A stretch of 64,000 nucleotides of DNA, taken from positions 62,001 to 126,000 of the forward strand of contig JADJOT010000011.1 in assembly GCA_016713625.1 (NCBI GenBank), written 5' to 3'. Positions 17,545 to 26,783 of the stretch are shown in pieces. The DNA is from Candidatus Accumulibacter affinis. Lineage in GTDB: Bacteria > Pseudomonadota > Gammaproteobacteria > Burkholderiales > Rhodocyclaceae. Made by a program: the position numbers and the translations under genes. The notes under the pieces were generated by a model. The model was not told the origin of the DNA. It did not search any database and saw only the letters and a list, made by a program, of their open reading frames with translations. Each line of letters begins with the position of its first letter. Position 1 is the first letter of the stretch.

Positions 17545-17562
17545 CCATACGACGAAGTATGG
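17545..17562. promoter_or_regulatory. inverted repeat CCATAC-N6-GTATGG, candidate TetR operator
   Basis: Perfect 6-bp arms with a 6-bp spacer, 8 bp downstream of the -10 box. A related CCATACGG half lies at about 17524. Position overlaps the transcription start, where a TetR-type repressor encoded by the divergent gene would block etfBA. Binding is inferred. Confidence 0.45.
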
Positions 17563-17655
17563 TCTATTGTCCGGTCAGGAATTCGGGAATGTCAAACGCG
17601 GCCGGTCTGGATCGCGTTTGCCATCGATTACTGTGTAGTGATAAAGGAGAAGAAA

Positions 17656-18404
17656 TTGAAGATCCTCGTTCCAGTCAAACGGGTGGTGGATTACAACGTC
17701 AAGGTCCGCGTCAAGGCGGACGCCAGCGACGTTGACCTGGCCAACGTCAAGATGTCAATGAATCCGTTCGATGAGATCGCCATTGAAGAGGCCGTGCGTC
17801 TGAAGGAGGCTGGTATCGCCACCGAAGTGATCGCGGTTTCGGCCGGTGTGCTGAATTGCCAGGAAACGCTGCGCACGGCAATGGCCATCGGCGCTGACCG
17901 CGGCATCCTGATTCAGACCGACGTCGAGTTGCAGCCGCTGGCGGTCGCCAAGCTGCTCAAGGCGGTGTGCGAAAAGAGCAACCGCAGATCGTCCTTTGCG
18001 GCAAGCAGGCCATCGATGACGACGCCAACCAGACCGGGCAGATGCTGGCGGGTCTGATGAACTGGCCGCAGGCGACCTTTGCTTCGAAGGTCGTCGTCGC
18101 AGCTGCACAGGCGACGGTGACGCGCGAGATCGATGGCGGTCTGGAGACCGTTGAAGTGCCGTTACCGGCGGTCGTGACTGTGGACTTGCGCCTCAACGAG
18201 CCGCGCTACGCGACGCTGCCGAACATTATGAAAGCCAAGAAGAAACCACTCGAAACCACCAACCCGGCGGCCCTCGGTGTGGATGTCACGCCACGCCTGA
18301 AGACGCTCAAGGTCGCCGAACCGGCGAAGCGCTCGGCAGGGCTCAAAGTGGCAGATGCAGCCGATCTGGTGATGAAACTCAAAACTGAAGCAAAGGTGAT
18401 CTGA
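17656..18404 (+). CDS. etfB: electron transfer flavoprotein beta subunit (one apparent frameshift)
   Basis: Begins at TTG with AAGGAG 9 bp upstream: MKILVPVKRVVDYNVKVRVKAD, then VKMSMNPFDEIAIEEAVRLKE and MAIGADRGILI. Near 17975 the frame breaks at GCGAAAAGAG; one more A restores VCEKEQPQIVLCGKQAIDDDANQTGQMLAGLMNWPQ through to the end KLKTEAKVI. EtfB binds AMP and with EtfA carries electrons from acyl-CoA dehydrogenases to ETF:quinone oxidoreductase. Two bases separate it from etfA, so they form one operon. Confidence 0.9.
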
Positions 18405-18406
18405 CC

Positions 18407-19339
18407 ATGGCCATTCTCGTTATTGCTGAACACGACAATACCTCGATCAAGGCGGCGACGCTGAATGCCGTTACTGCGGCAGGCAAGATCGGCGGTGACG
18501 TTCACCTGCTGATCGCCGGTAGCGCCTGCGCCGCCGCCGTCGCGTCGGCTGCTCGCATCAGTGGCGTCAGCAAGGTGCTGCTCGCCGACGCGCCGCAGTA
18601 TGCCGACCAGGTTTCCGAGAACCTGGCGGTGCTGGTCGTGGCCCAGGTTTCGGCCTATGGGCATCTGCTGGCCGCGGCGACGACCAGCGGCAAGAACTTC
18701 ATGCCGCGCGTGGCGGCGCTGCTCGACGTGGCGCAGATCTCCGAGATCGTCGCCGTTGAATCGACCGATACCTTCGTTCGCCCGATTTACGCTGGCAACG
18801 TCCTCGCCACCGTCCAGTCGGCCGACGCGATCAAGGTCATCACCGTACGCACGACGGCTTTCGAAGCCGCCGGCGAGGACGGCAACGCGAGTACGGAAAA
18901 TCTCCCGAGCGGTCCTGATCTGGTTCAGAGCAAAGTCGTCGGCCGCGAGTTGACGAAGTCGGAGCGTCCTGAGCTGACCGCCGCCAAGGTGATCGTTTCG
19001 GGTGGTCGTGGCATGGGCAGCGGCGACAATTTTCACAAGCTGCTCGAACCCCTGGCCGACCTGCTCGGCGCGGCCGTCGGTGCGTCGCGTGCGGCGGTAG
19101 ATGCCGGTTATGCTCCGAACGACTACCAGGTCGGCCAGACCGGCAAGATCGTTGCGCCGCAGCTGTACATCGCCGTCGGCATTTCGGGGGCCATCCAGCA
19201 TCTGGCTGGAATGAAGGACAGCAAGGTCATCGTCGCGATCAACAAGGATGCCGAAGCACCGATTTTCCAGGTTGCGGACTACGGGCTGGTCGGTGACCTC
19301 TTCGAAGTTGTGCCGGCATTGCAGGCAGCTCTCGCTTGA
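18407..19339 (+). CDS. etfA: electron transfer flavoprotein alpha subunit
   Basis: 310 residues, intact. N-terminal MAILVIAEHDNTSIKAATLN; C-terminal FAD domain with VSGGRGMGSGDNF, VGQTGKIVAPQLYIAVGISG and VIVAINKDAEAPIFQVADYG, the standard EtfA signature. Holds the FAD of the ETF heterodimer. Placed between etfB and, after one unrelated membrane gene, an acyl-CoA dehydrogenase, so electrons released by that enzyme can pass directly to this ETF. Confidence 0.95.
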   Translation: MAILVIAEHDNTSIKAATLNAVTAAGKIGGDVHLLIAGSACAAAVASAARISGVSKVLLADAPQYADQVSENLAVLVVAQVSAYGHLLAAATTSGKNFMPRVAALLDVAQISEIVAVESTDTFVRPIYAGNVLATVQSADAIKVITVRTTAFEAAGEDGNASTENLPSGPDLVQSKVVGRELTKSERPELTAAKVIVSGGRGMGSGDNFHKLLEPLADLLGAAVGASRAAVDAGYAPNDYQVGQTGKIVAPQLYIAVGISGAIQHLAGMKDSKVIVAINKDAEAPIFQVADYGLVGDLFEVVPALQAALA

Positions 19340-19362
19340 TCTGAGGCGGGGGCTGGCGCAGC

Positions 19363-20028
19363 ATGAACCTGCCGGACGGCCTGCTCGACGGCAGCTGGAC
19401 CTTTCCGGGCTGGCTCCTGTTGGGCGCTTTCGCCCTGCTGGCAGCAAGGCGGGCGCCCTGGCGGCTGCTCGCCAACAGCGCACGCCTGAACGCCTTTCTG
19501 GCGCTGATCGTCGCACTGACCCTGCTCTGGCAGCTGCAGGCCGGGGTGAAGCCCGGGCTTTCCCTGCACCTGCTTGGCGCGACGGTCTTTACCTTGTGTT
19601 TCGGATGGTCACTGGCTTTTTTCGGGATCTGCCTGGTGCTGGTCGGGGTGACCCTGAATGGTAGCGGCGGCTGGCAGGCTTTTGCGGTCAATGCCCTGCT
19701 GCTGGCGGGAGTCGGCGTCGCCGTCAGTCATGGGCTGCACCGACTGGTGGACCGATGGCTGCCTGGGCATCTGTTTGTCTATATCTTTTGCAAGGGGTTT
19801 TTCGCCTCGGCGCTGGCGGTCATGTCGGTCGGCGCCGCCGCGTGCCTGCTGCTGGCGATCGCCGGAGCCTACGATGGCGAGTATCTGGCCAGCGAGTATC
19901 TGCCCTATTTTCTTCTGCTCGGTTTCTCGGAGGCCTGGCTGTCCGGAATGCTGACCACGCTGCTTGCCGTCTATCGGCCGGACTTGCTGGCGGATGTCGA
20001 GGATGCGCAGATCCTCGGCAGGAAGTGA
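19363..20028 (+). CDS. CbiM-like ECF-type permease, integral membrane protein
   Basis: 221 residues with about six hydrophobic segments and the opening MNLPDGLLDGSW, comparable to MHIPDGFL of CbiM/NikM proteins, whose N-terminus binds Co2+ or Ni2+. It lacks the CbiM His residue at position 2, so metal transport is uncertain. Possibly the substrate component of an energy-coupling-factor transporter; no ATPase or transmembrane partner is nearby. Its position between etfA and acyl-CoA dehydrogenase may be incidental. Confidence 0.6.
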   Translation: MNLPDGLLDGSWTFPGWLLLGAFALLAARRAPWRLLANSARLNAFLALIVALTLLWQLQAGVKPGLSLHLLGATVFTLCFGWSLAFFGICLVLVGVTLNGSGGWQAFAVNALLLAGVGVAVSHGLHRLVDRWLPGHLFVYIFCKGFFASALAVMSVGAAACLLLAIAGAYDGEYLASEYLPYFLLLGFSEAWLSGMLTTLLAVYRPDLLADVEDAQILGRK

Positions 20029-20137
20029 GCAGTGAGCTGGCGCAGTGGCCGAAGACCTGACAGAAGCAGTATATTGACCTCCTGGCGGCCCACCAGCCGC
20101 CCGGCAGGTTTCACAGCAACCATAAAAGGAGAAATTC

Positions 20138-21933
20138 ATGAGTGAATACTTTGCCCCGATCCGTGACATGCAGTTTGTGCTCAAGGAACTTGCCGGGCTG
20201 GAAGAGGTGGCGAAACTGCCGGGTTGCGAAGAGGCAACCCTCGATCTGGTCGATGCGGTTGCTCGAGGAAGCCGCCAAGTTTGCCGAGGGAGTCCTGTCT
20301 CCGCTCAACTGGCCGGGTGACCAGGAAGGGGCGCACTGGCACGACAAGGCGGTGACCATGCCGGCCGGTTTCAAGGAGGCCTACCAGTTGTTTGCCGACA
20401 GCGGCTGGACGGCACTGGCCTGCGAACCGGAGTGGGGTGGGCAGGGGCTGCCCAAGGTGGTCGCTGCTGCCGTCGCCGAGATGTGGAAATCGGCAAATCA
20501 CTCTTTTTCGCTGTGTCCGCTGCTCACCGCTGGCGCCATCGAGGCGCTGGTTCTCTCGGGTAGCGACGAGCTGAAGAAGATCTACCTGGAAAAGATGGTC
20601 AGCGGAGCATGGACCGGAACGATGAACCTCACCGAGCCGAGTGCCGGCTCCGACCTCGCTGCAGTACGCACTCGTGCCGAGCCGCAGGCTGACGGCAGCT
20701 ACCGGATCTTCGGCCAGAAGATCTTCATCACCTATGGCGACCACGACATGGCGGAGAACATCATCCACCTCGTCCTGGCACGTACACCGACAGCACCTGA
20801 GGGAGTCAAGGGCATCTCGCTGTTCGTGGTACCGAAATTCATGGTCAATGAAAACGGTAGTCTGGGTGACCGCAACGACGCGTATTGTGTGTCGATCGAG
20901 CACAAGCTCGGGATTCACGCCAGTCCGACCGCGATCATGGCCTTTGGTGACCACGGCGGAGCCGTTGGCTACCTGGTCGGCGAGGAAAATCGTGGTATCG
21001 AGTACATGTTCATCATGATGAATGCCGCGCGCTTTGGCGTTGGCCTGGAAGGCGTTGCCGTTTGCGAACGTGCCTACCAGCGAGCGCGCGACTACGCGCG
21101 TGAGCGTACTCAGGTGTACCGATGTCGGCGTTCGCGGCGGGCCAAAAGTGGCAATCATCAAACACCCGGACGTTCGCCGCATGCTGATGACCATGAAGTC
21201 ACGCGCCGAGGCAACGCGGGCGCTGGCGTATGTGGTGGCAGCGGCACACGACGCTGCGCTCAGGCACCCGGACGCCGACGAGCGCAAGCGCAACCAGGCA
21301 TTCGTCGACCTGATGATTCCGGTGGTCAAGGGCTGGAGCACCGAATCCGGTGTCAGCATGGCCTCGATCGGGGTGCAGGTGCACGGCGGCATGGGCTATG
21401 TCGAAGAGACCGGCGCTGCCCAGCACCTGCGTGACGCGCAAATCTCGACGATTTACGAGGGCACCACCGGCATCCAGGCCAATGATCTGATCGGCCGCAA
21501 GATGGCACGTGAGGGAGGCGCCACCTTGCAGGCGGTGATCGCCATGATGCGCGCGCTCGACGCCGATCTGGCCGGGCAGGGTGGCGCCAACTTCGCTGCC
21601 ATTCGTACTCGCTTCGCTGCCGGCGTCGACGCGCTGGCCGCCGCCGGCGAGTGGCTGGTAGCCACCTACGCTGCCGACGTGCGTGCCGCATCGGCGGGCG
21701 CGGTTCCTTTCCTGACGCTGCTCGGGATCGTTGCTGGTGGTTGGCAGATGGCGCGCGCAGCACTGGTCGCGCAAGCGAAGATTGCCGGCGGTGATAAGGA
21801 CCCCTTCTACGCTGCGAAAATCGTCACCAGCCGCTTCTATGCCGACCACGTGCTGTCGCAGGCCGCCGGTCTGGCGAGCAGCGTGACCGATGGTGCGGAA
21901 GGCGTGATGGCGCTGCCTGAAGAGATGTTCTGA
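20138..21933 (+). CDS. acyl-CoA dehydrogenase, ~600 residues (two apparent frameshifts)
   Basis: Preceded by AAAGGAG. Frame-corrected: MSEYFAPIRDMQFVLKELAG, FAD/substrate signature TMNLTEPSAGSDLAA, IFGQKIFITYGDHD, MMNAARFGVGLEG, and the catalytic Glu region ISTIYEGTTGIQANDL, then a C-terminal extension. The length and extension match the large AcdA/FadE12-like group acting on medium/long acyl-CoA. Shifts lie near 20262 (GGTTGC) and 21115 (CAGGTGTACC); each needs one base removed. Transfers electrons to the ETF encoded upstream. Confidence 0.9.
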
Positions 21934-22039
21934 TCGACCTTGACCAGGCATCTGCGACCGCCTGGCGGTTCGCCCGCAGGTGCTCCCGGTTTTTGCGACC
22001 ACCGGCACCTACCCTCATCCACAGCCAGCAGGAACGCCA

Positions 22040-22447
22040 ATGCAGAGCCAACGCAAACTTGTCCACACCAGCCTGATTCCGATTCGCTGGGGAGACATGG
22101 ACGCTTACGGACACGTCAATAACACCATTTACTTCCGGTACATGGAGCAGGCCCGGGTCGAATACCTCGAGAAGCTCGGCTTCAAGGTCATGCCGCAGGG
22201 CACGGCACCGGTGATCATCAATGCCAGTTGCACCTTCCTGGTGCCGCTCAACTATCCAGGCATGGTTGAACTCCGCATGTTCTGCGGGCACCCCGGGCGC
22301 AGCAGCGTGCCAACCCATTACGAGATTTGTCTGCAGGGAGACGAGACGCTCTACGCGACCGGCGATTCCAAGATCGTCTGGATGGATGTGGCGACTGGCA
22401 AATCGGTGCCGATCCCCGACGATTTGCGCGCCGACGTGTCCTGCTGA
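22040..22447 (+). CDS. acyl-CoA thioesterase, hot-dog fold (YbgC/4HBT type)
   Basis: 135 residues. The active-site segment IRWGDMDAYGHVNNTIYFRYMEQAR holds the Asp typical of 4-hydroxybenzoyl-CoA thioesterase-type enzymes. Hydrolyses acyl-CoA to free acid and CoA in the cytoplasm. The start MQSQRKLVHTS is chosen for the upstream AGGAA. It ends 13 bp before the next start, within the fatty-acid cluster, and is intact. Confidence 0.85.
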   Translation: MQSQRKLVHTSLIPIRWGDMDAYGHVNNTIYFRYMEQARVEYLEKLGFKVMPQGTAPVIINASCTFLVPLNYPGMVELRMFCGHPGRSSVPTHYEICLQGDETLYATGDSKIVWMDVATGKSVPIPDDLRADVSC

Positions 22448-22460
22448 GGAGGAGGAGGGG

Positions 22461-24430
22461 GTGGACCAGGCAGTACTCTGGCGCCCGAGCGCCGAAAGGC
22501 GTGCTTCGGCCAGGATCAGCGCTTTTCTTGAGGCCGTCCGCGGACAGGCCGACGCTGCCGACTACGCGAGTCTCTGGCGCTGGTCGGTGGCGCAGCCGGA
22601 AGCCTTCTGGACCTCCATATGGAAGGAGTGCGGCGTGCTTGGCGAACGCGGTGCGACGATCGTCGAAAACGCCGACCGCATGCCCGGTGCCCGCTGGTTT
22701 CCGCAAGCCCGGCTGAACTATGCTGAAAAACCTGCTGCGTCACCGTGATGACGCCGACGCGCTGGTTTTCTGGGGCGAGGACCGGGTCAGGCGTCGCCTC
22801 TCGCGGCGCGAGCTTTACGCAGAGGTGTCGCGCTTCGCGCAGGCGCTGCAGGCTGCCGGCGTCGCCTGCGGGGATCGTGTCGCCGCCTACCTGCCGAACC
22901 TGCCGGAGGCGCTGATCGCAATGCTCGCCACGGCTGCGCTGGGTGCAATCTGGTCGTCGGGCCTCGCCCGACTTTCGGCGTCCAGGGCGTTCTCGACCGT
23001 TTCGGGCAAATCCAGCCCAAGGTGCTGCTCTGCGGTTGACGCCTACTGGTACAACGGCAAAGCGATCGACTGCCCAGCCAAGAACGCCGAGGTCGCCGCG
23101 CAGCTACCCAGCGCCGCGCGCACCATCGTCGTTTCCTACCTCGACGCGTCACCCGCAGTAATGGCCGTCCGCAACGGCGTGCGCTACGCTGACTTCGTCG
23201 CGCCGTTTACGGCTGCCGAGATCGAGTTTGTAGCGCTGCCTTTCGACCACCCGTTGTTCATCATGTTCTCCTCAGGTACCACCGGCGTTCCCAAATGTAT
23301 CAGGTGCACGGTCACGGCGGTACTTTTGCTGCAACACCTGAAGGAGCATCAGCTGCACGGTGACGTCAGAGCCGGCGACCGCATCTTCTACTTCACCACC
23401 TGTGGCTGGATGATGTGGAACTGGCTCGTTTCGGGCCTTGCTTCGGAGCCACGCTGCTGCTCTACGACGGTTCGCCGTTCGCGCCCGGGGCCGCCGGCAA
23501 GCCCGAGCGATCCTTTTTCGACTACGCCGACGCTGAGCAGATGACGCACTTCCGACTCCGGCCAAGTTCATCGACGCGATTGCCGAGAGCGATTTGCAGC
23601 CAAGCGAGACGCATCGCCTCGAATCGCTGCGGGTGATGTTTTCGACCGGCAGCCCGCTGGTACCGGAAAGCTTCGACTACGTCTACCGCAAGGTCAAGGC
23701 TGATCTGCTGCTGGCGTCGATTTCCGGCGGTACCGACATCCTTTCGTGCTTTGCACTCGGTTGTCCGATTCTGCCGGTGCACCGCGAACCGCAATGCCGT
23801 GGTCTGGGATGGCGGTCAGTGTCTTCGACGAAGCGGGCAGAGCGATTCCCGCCGGCCGCGGCGAGCGTGGCGAACTGGTGGCACTGCAGCTTTCCCGGCG
23901 ATGCCGGTCGGCTTCTGAATGATGCCGATGGTGCCAAATACCATGCCGCGTATTTCGATCGCTTTGCCAATGTCTGCGCCATGGCGATTTCGTCGAACTC
24001 ACCGCCAGCGAAGGCATGATCATCTACGGACGTTCCGACGCCGTGCTCAATCCCGGGGGGCGTGCGCATCGGGACCGCCGAGATTCATCGTCAGGTCGAG
24101 CAACTGCCGGAAGTGATCGAGTCGCTGGTCATCGGCCAGGAGTGGCAGGACGACCTGCGTATCGTCCTCTTCGTCAAGCTGCGCGAAGGGCTTGACCTTG
24201 ACGACGCACTGCGCAGGCGTATTCAGCAGCAGATCCGCCAGAACACCACGCCACGCCACGTCCCGGCCAAGGTTCTGCAGGTTGCCGACATCCCGCGCAC
24301 CAAGAGCGGCAAGATCGTCGAACTCGCGGTGCGCAATGTGGTTCACGGCTGGCCGGTAAAAAACGTCGAAGCACTGGCCAATCCCGAGGCGCTGGAGTTT
24401 TTCCGGGGGCGGAGCGAACTGCAGGCCTGA
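22461..24430 (+). CDS. aacS: acetoacetyl-CoA synthetase (several apparent frameshifts)
   Basis: GTG start after GAGGAGGAGG: MDQAVLWRPSAERRASARIS. Recognisable segments in changing frames: RWFPQARLNYAE, GDRVAAYLPNLPEALIAMLA, CVDAYWYNGKAIDC, the AMP-binding loop MFSSGTTGVPKCI, SISGGTDILSCF and the C-terminal catalytic Lys in PRTKSGKIVELAVRN. Activates acetoacetate with ATP, feeding polyhydroxybutyrate or ketone metabolism. About six shifts (near 22728, 22970, 23305, 23560, 23800, 24040) break it. Their density could mean either poor sequence or real decay. It ends 5 bp before the dif-like site. Confidence 0.85.
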
Positions 24431-24435
24431 TCCAG

Positions 24436-24463
24436 ACTTTACATAATACAAATTATACGTAGT
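24436..24463. other. dif: dif-like Xer recombination site, left boundary of the prophage
   Basis: 28 bp with the layout of a chromosome-dimer resolution site: arm ACTTTACATAA, 6-bp centre TACAAA, arm TTATACGTAGT. It aligns with reversed E. coli dif (ATTTAACATAA, TATACA, TTATGCGCACC). The centre and the second arm recur at 40136-40152 with one mismatch, flanking the inovirus. XerCD-dependent filamentous phages such as CTX-phi integrate at dif in this way. Confidence 0.7.
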
Positions 24464-24466
24464 TGA

Positions 24467-24763
24467 CTAGCGGACGTTGTCTTTTCCCAACCGGCAAGCC
24501 AGCAGCATCAAATATCGCCTTTCGCTGTTCCTGTTCATAGGGTTAGCCAGGTAGCGGCAAAACAGGCGCAACAGCTCCCCCTCGAAAATTGTTCCATCAA
24601 AGTTTTTTTTGTGGGCGCTTATGAGCCTGTAAACGCGCCGCCGCCCGCTGGAATCCCACCTCCGAACCCAACGTAGCCGCCAGTAGAGATTCGCCAATTG
24701 GGACAGCCGCCCGTGCAGATCGGGCGGTATGGCGTCGACAATCGCCTGTTTATTTTCGAACAT
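24467..24763 (-). CDS. hypothetical protein beside the dif-like site
   Basis: 98 residues, basic and Arg/Trp-rich (LYWRLRWVRRWDSSGRRRVYRLIS), ending 4 bp from the dif-like site. No family recognised. Base composition is more balanced than in the phage genes, so it could be phage cargo or a leftover host gene. Confidence 0.45.
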   Translation of the reverse strand: MFENKQAIVDAIPPDLHGRLSQLANLYWRLRWVRRWDSSGRRRVYRLISAHKKNFDGTIFEGELLRLFCRYLANPMNRNSERRYLMLLACRLGKDNVR

Positions 24764-24868
24764 TTGGCCTCGTCACTCCCCGAACTCAGTACCGCTAAAG
24801 GCTCTGGTCAAAGACCGTGCGCCCTGGCAATATTCACTCCTTCGAATATTTACTAGAGCGTATATCGG

Positions 24869-25081
24869 GTGAGCAAGGCGCGCAAGTCAGACGAGGCGCA
24901 CATCAGGATGAAAGCCAGCCCTACGGGCCATGCGAAAGCCCCGAAAAAGCCCGGCGCTTTCGGGAATGAAGCCGGACCGAAAAAGCACCGGACCGGCCGA
25001 CGCAAAACCCCGATGAAGGCGCGCCCTACGGGCAGTCGGAGCATGGCGGAAAAAGCGCCCGCCATGCCGGACCGTGCCTGA
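24869..25081 (+). CDS. short basic protein, hypothetical
   Basis: 70 residues rich in Lys, Pro, Ala and Gly, with an imperfect internal repeat (KASPTGHAKAPKKP and KARPTGSRSMAEKAP). GTG start; weak ribosome site. Could be a DNA-binding or unstructured phage protein; could also be non-coding. Confidence 0.3.
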   Translation: MSKARKSDEAHIRMKASPTGHAKAPKKPGAFGNEAGPKKHRTGRRKTPMKARPTGSRSMAEKAPAMPDRA

Positions 25082-25314
25082 TGAATCGCCAGCACGGTTT
25101 AACCCCTCGCCAGTTTTCCCCGTCGTGATCCATTCGTCAGTCAGCCCCAAACACGGCCCGAAGCATGAAGGAGTGCAACTCTAGTGCCAGCCAACCCCGC
25201 TGGCACGTCGACTTGCTTTCCTTGAAGAAGGCAGGCACGCGAACGCGTTAGCGGGCCGTGCGCTTCGCGAGGGCTAACTGACGAACGGATCACAACTAAC
25301 GGAAAGGACCAAAC
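25082..25314. other. intergenic region with hairpins, possible phage origin or packaging signal
   Basis: A perfect hairpin GTGCCAGC-N7-GCTGGCAC lies at about 25181-25203, and a second longer imperfect one spans GCGTTAGC...GGGCTAAC (about 25246-25280). Filamentous phages keep their replication origin and packaging hairpin in such an intergenic region. No gene is visible. An AACGGAAAGGA Shine-Dalgarno-like stretch precedes the next start. Confidence 0.4.
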
Positions 25315-25512
25315 ATGCGAAAAGTCAAAACCGAACCCGCTGGCAATTCACCAGGCACGGTCCGAACGCCGAGGACTTCAGACGCCCAGATCGCGCCCAC
25401 TGAAAAGCCACGCCTGGAACTGCTGCCCGATTACATCGGCAGTCTGCACGCGTTCTTGATCCGGCACACCTGCCAGCACTCGCAGCCATCACCACGAAAG
25501 GAAACACGATGA
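25315..25512 (+). CDS. hypothetical small protein
   Basis: 65 residues, MRKVKTEPAGNSPGTVRTPR, preceded by GGAAAGG and overlapping the next start by 4 bp (ATGA), which supports translation. C-rich top strand like the phage. No recognisable domain. Confidence 0.5.
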   Translation: MRKVKTEPAGNSPGTVRTPRTSDAQIAPTEKPRLELLPDYIGSLHAFLIRHTCQHSQPSPRKETR

Positions 25513-26039
25513 AAACCGCCCCGACCCTGCCGACCAACGACCCGCTGACGTTCAGCGCCCACATTGGCAACGGTGACGATCGCTTCTACGTTGCCTTCGT
25601 CGGCCTCCCGGACACTGTACCGCACCCGGTCACGTCCCACCCGGTGCGACGCTGGCACGCTTTCCGCCTCTCGATCATCCTGCGCCCGGTATATGCCGCG
25701 TGCGGCTACGTGGTCCCAGAAGCCACCCCGGAGCAGGTCGCCGCCGCCCTGTTCCCCGATCTGTTCCCCGCCGCCAGCCTGGACCAGCTCATTCCACCCG
25801 GACTTACCGCCGAGGACTTCGCGCTTTTCCTCGACTACGCCCGCGACGCCGACAACTGGAACGGCACACCCTTGATTGGCGGTAACGTCGAATCCGATCG
25901 CAGCACCACGGCCCGCTTGACCCGAATGAAACAGGCCGGACTACTGCGCAGAGCCTTGAGTGACGGCCACAGATGGATTGTTTTCACGCCGCAAGGCAAG
26001 GCCCTGGCTGCGCTCTGCGGTATCCCGATCGGAGCCTGA
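25509..26039 (+). CDS. hypothetical protein with a C-terminal winged-helix-like segment
   Basis: 176 residues. The N-terminal half is beta-rich (LTFSAHIGNGDDRFYVAFVGLPD). The C-terminal part STTARLTRMKQAGLLRRALSDGHRWIVFTPQGKAL reads like the recognition helix and wing of a replication or regulatory protein. Good ribosome site (GAAAGGAAACACG). Lies in a tightly packed rightward set with 25315 and 26044. Function not known. Confidence 0.6.
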   Translation: MKTAPTLPTNDPLTFSAHIGNGDDRFYVAFVGLPDTVPHPVTSHPVRRWHAFRLSIILRPVYAACGYVVPEATPEQVAAALFPDLFPAASLDQLIPPGLTAEDFALFLDYARDADNWNGTPLIGGNVESDRSTTARLTRMKQAGLLRRALSDGHRWIVFTPQGKALAALCGIPIGA

Positions 26040-26043
26040 CCCC

Positions 26044-26328
26044 GTGAAAAAGATCAACGATACCCTGATAGTCGCGCCGATCCAGACGCTCCGATCGATC
26101 TACGGCACGCGATACACGAGGCCCGGCTTTACGGCCGCATTTCCAGGCGATCCGGACGCGCACGAACTCCACCAGATGGACGCGCCCCGGTTCCTGCCGC
26201 AAGGCGCAATGGTCAGAACCGGACACCCGGACAGCAAAGAAGGCATCGCGCACCAGGCGTTCTACCCCCGGCCCGACAAGTTCCCGCCCCCGATCCTGCC
26301 CGACTATGCCTTGAGGACGAAACGATGA
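26044..26328 (+). CDS. hypothetical protein
   Basis: 94 residues from a GTG start 2 bp after the previous stop: MKKINDTLIVAPIQTLRSIY, Pro-rich tail FYPRPDKFPPPILPDYAL. Overlaps the next reading frame by 4 bp (ATGA). No family recognised. Confidence 0.5.
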   Translation: MKKINDTLIVAPIQTLRSIYGTRYTRPGFTAAFPGDPDAHELHQMDAPRFLPQGAMVRTGHPDSKEGIAHQAFYPRPDKFPPPILPDYALRTKR

Positions 26329-26728
26329 AACCCAAGCACCGCACCTGGCAACCGCTGGCGCCCTACCTGCGCTTGACCGTCCCGGACAGCATCAGCAGCG
26401 CCCTTTGGCTACTCGCGACCAACTTCCACCGCAAACCCTATCGGCCTCCCTGCCCCACCAGTCGCCCCTTACTACGCACCCAACAGGACAACCGACCCAT
26501 GACCACCACAACCCCGACCACCAGGCGTTATTCGCCCGCCCTTGTCGCTTGCCAAGCCATTGTCGACACGACCCAGTGCACACCGACGCTTGCCCTCGAT
26601 CTCGGTATCAAGGTCGCCGCCCGCCGCCTCACCCTGGCCCGCGCCATCACCGCCGCCCGTATCGGCACCCCGATCGCCCCCAAAAACCCCTTGACCTGGA
26701 GACCCTGCAAACCACTGTATAGAACCTT

Positions 26729-26766
26729 ACACTACACCACATTACACTACACTACACTACACTACA
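26729..26766 (+). repeat. ACACT tandem repeats upstream of the KfrA-like gene
   Basis: About seven 5- to 10-bp units of the type TTACACTACA in a row, ending 17 bp before the KfrA-like start. KfrA proteins bind repeated sequences in their own promoter, so this is a plausible autoregulatory operator or iteron. It also encodes LHYTTLHYTTLHYS in the frame that runs into kfrA from 26325. Confidence 0.5.
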
Positions 26767-26783
26767 GCCGAAAGGATAAGGAC

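Noticed and set aside
20181..21392. 403-codon leftward frame over the acyl-CoA dehydrogenase
   Set aside because: High-GC shadow; the rightward strand has clear catalytic motifs.
26729..26766. CRISPR-like array
   Set aside because: Units are 5-10 bp without spacers; no cas genes. Better explained as KfrA operator repeats.
26325..26783. Separate gene or N-terminal extension before the KfrA-like protein
   Set aside because: The frame is open, but it is Pro/Thr-rich low complexity and includes the translated ACACT repeats. A good ribosome site lies at 26784.
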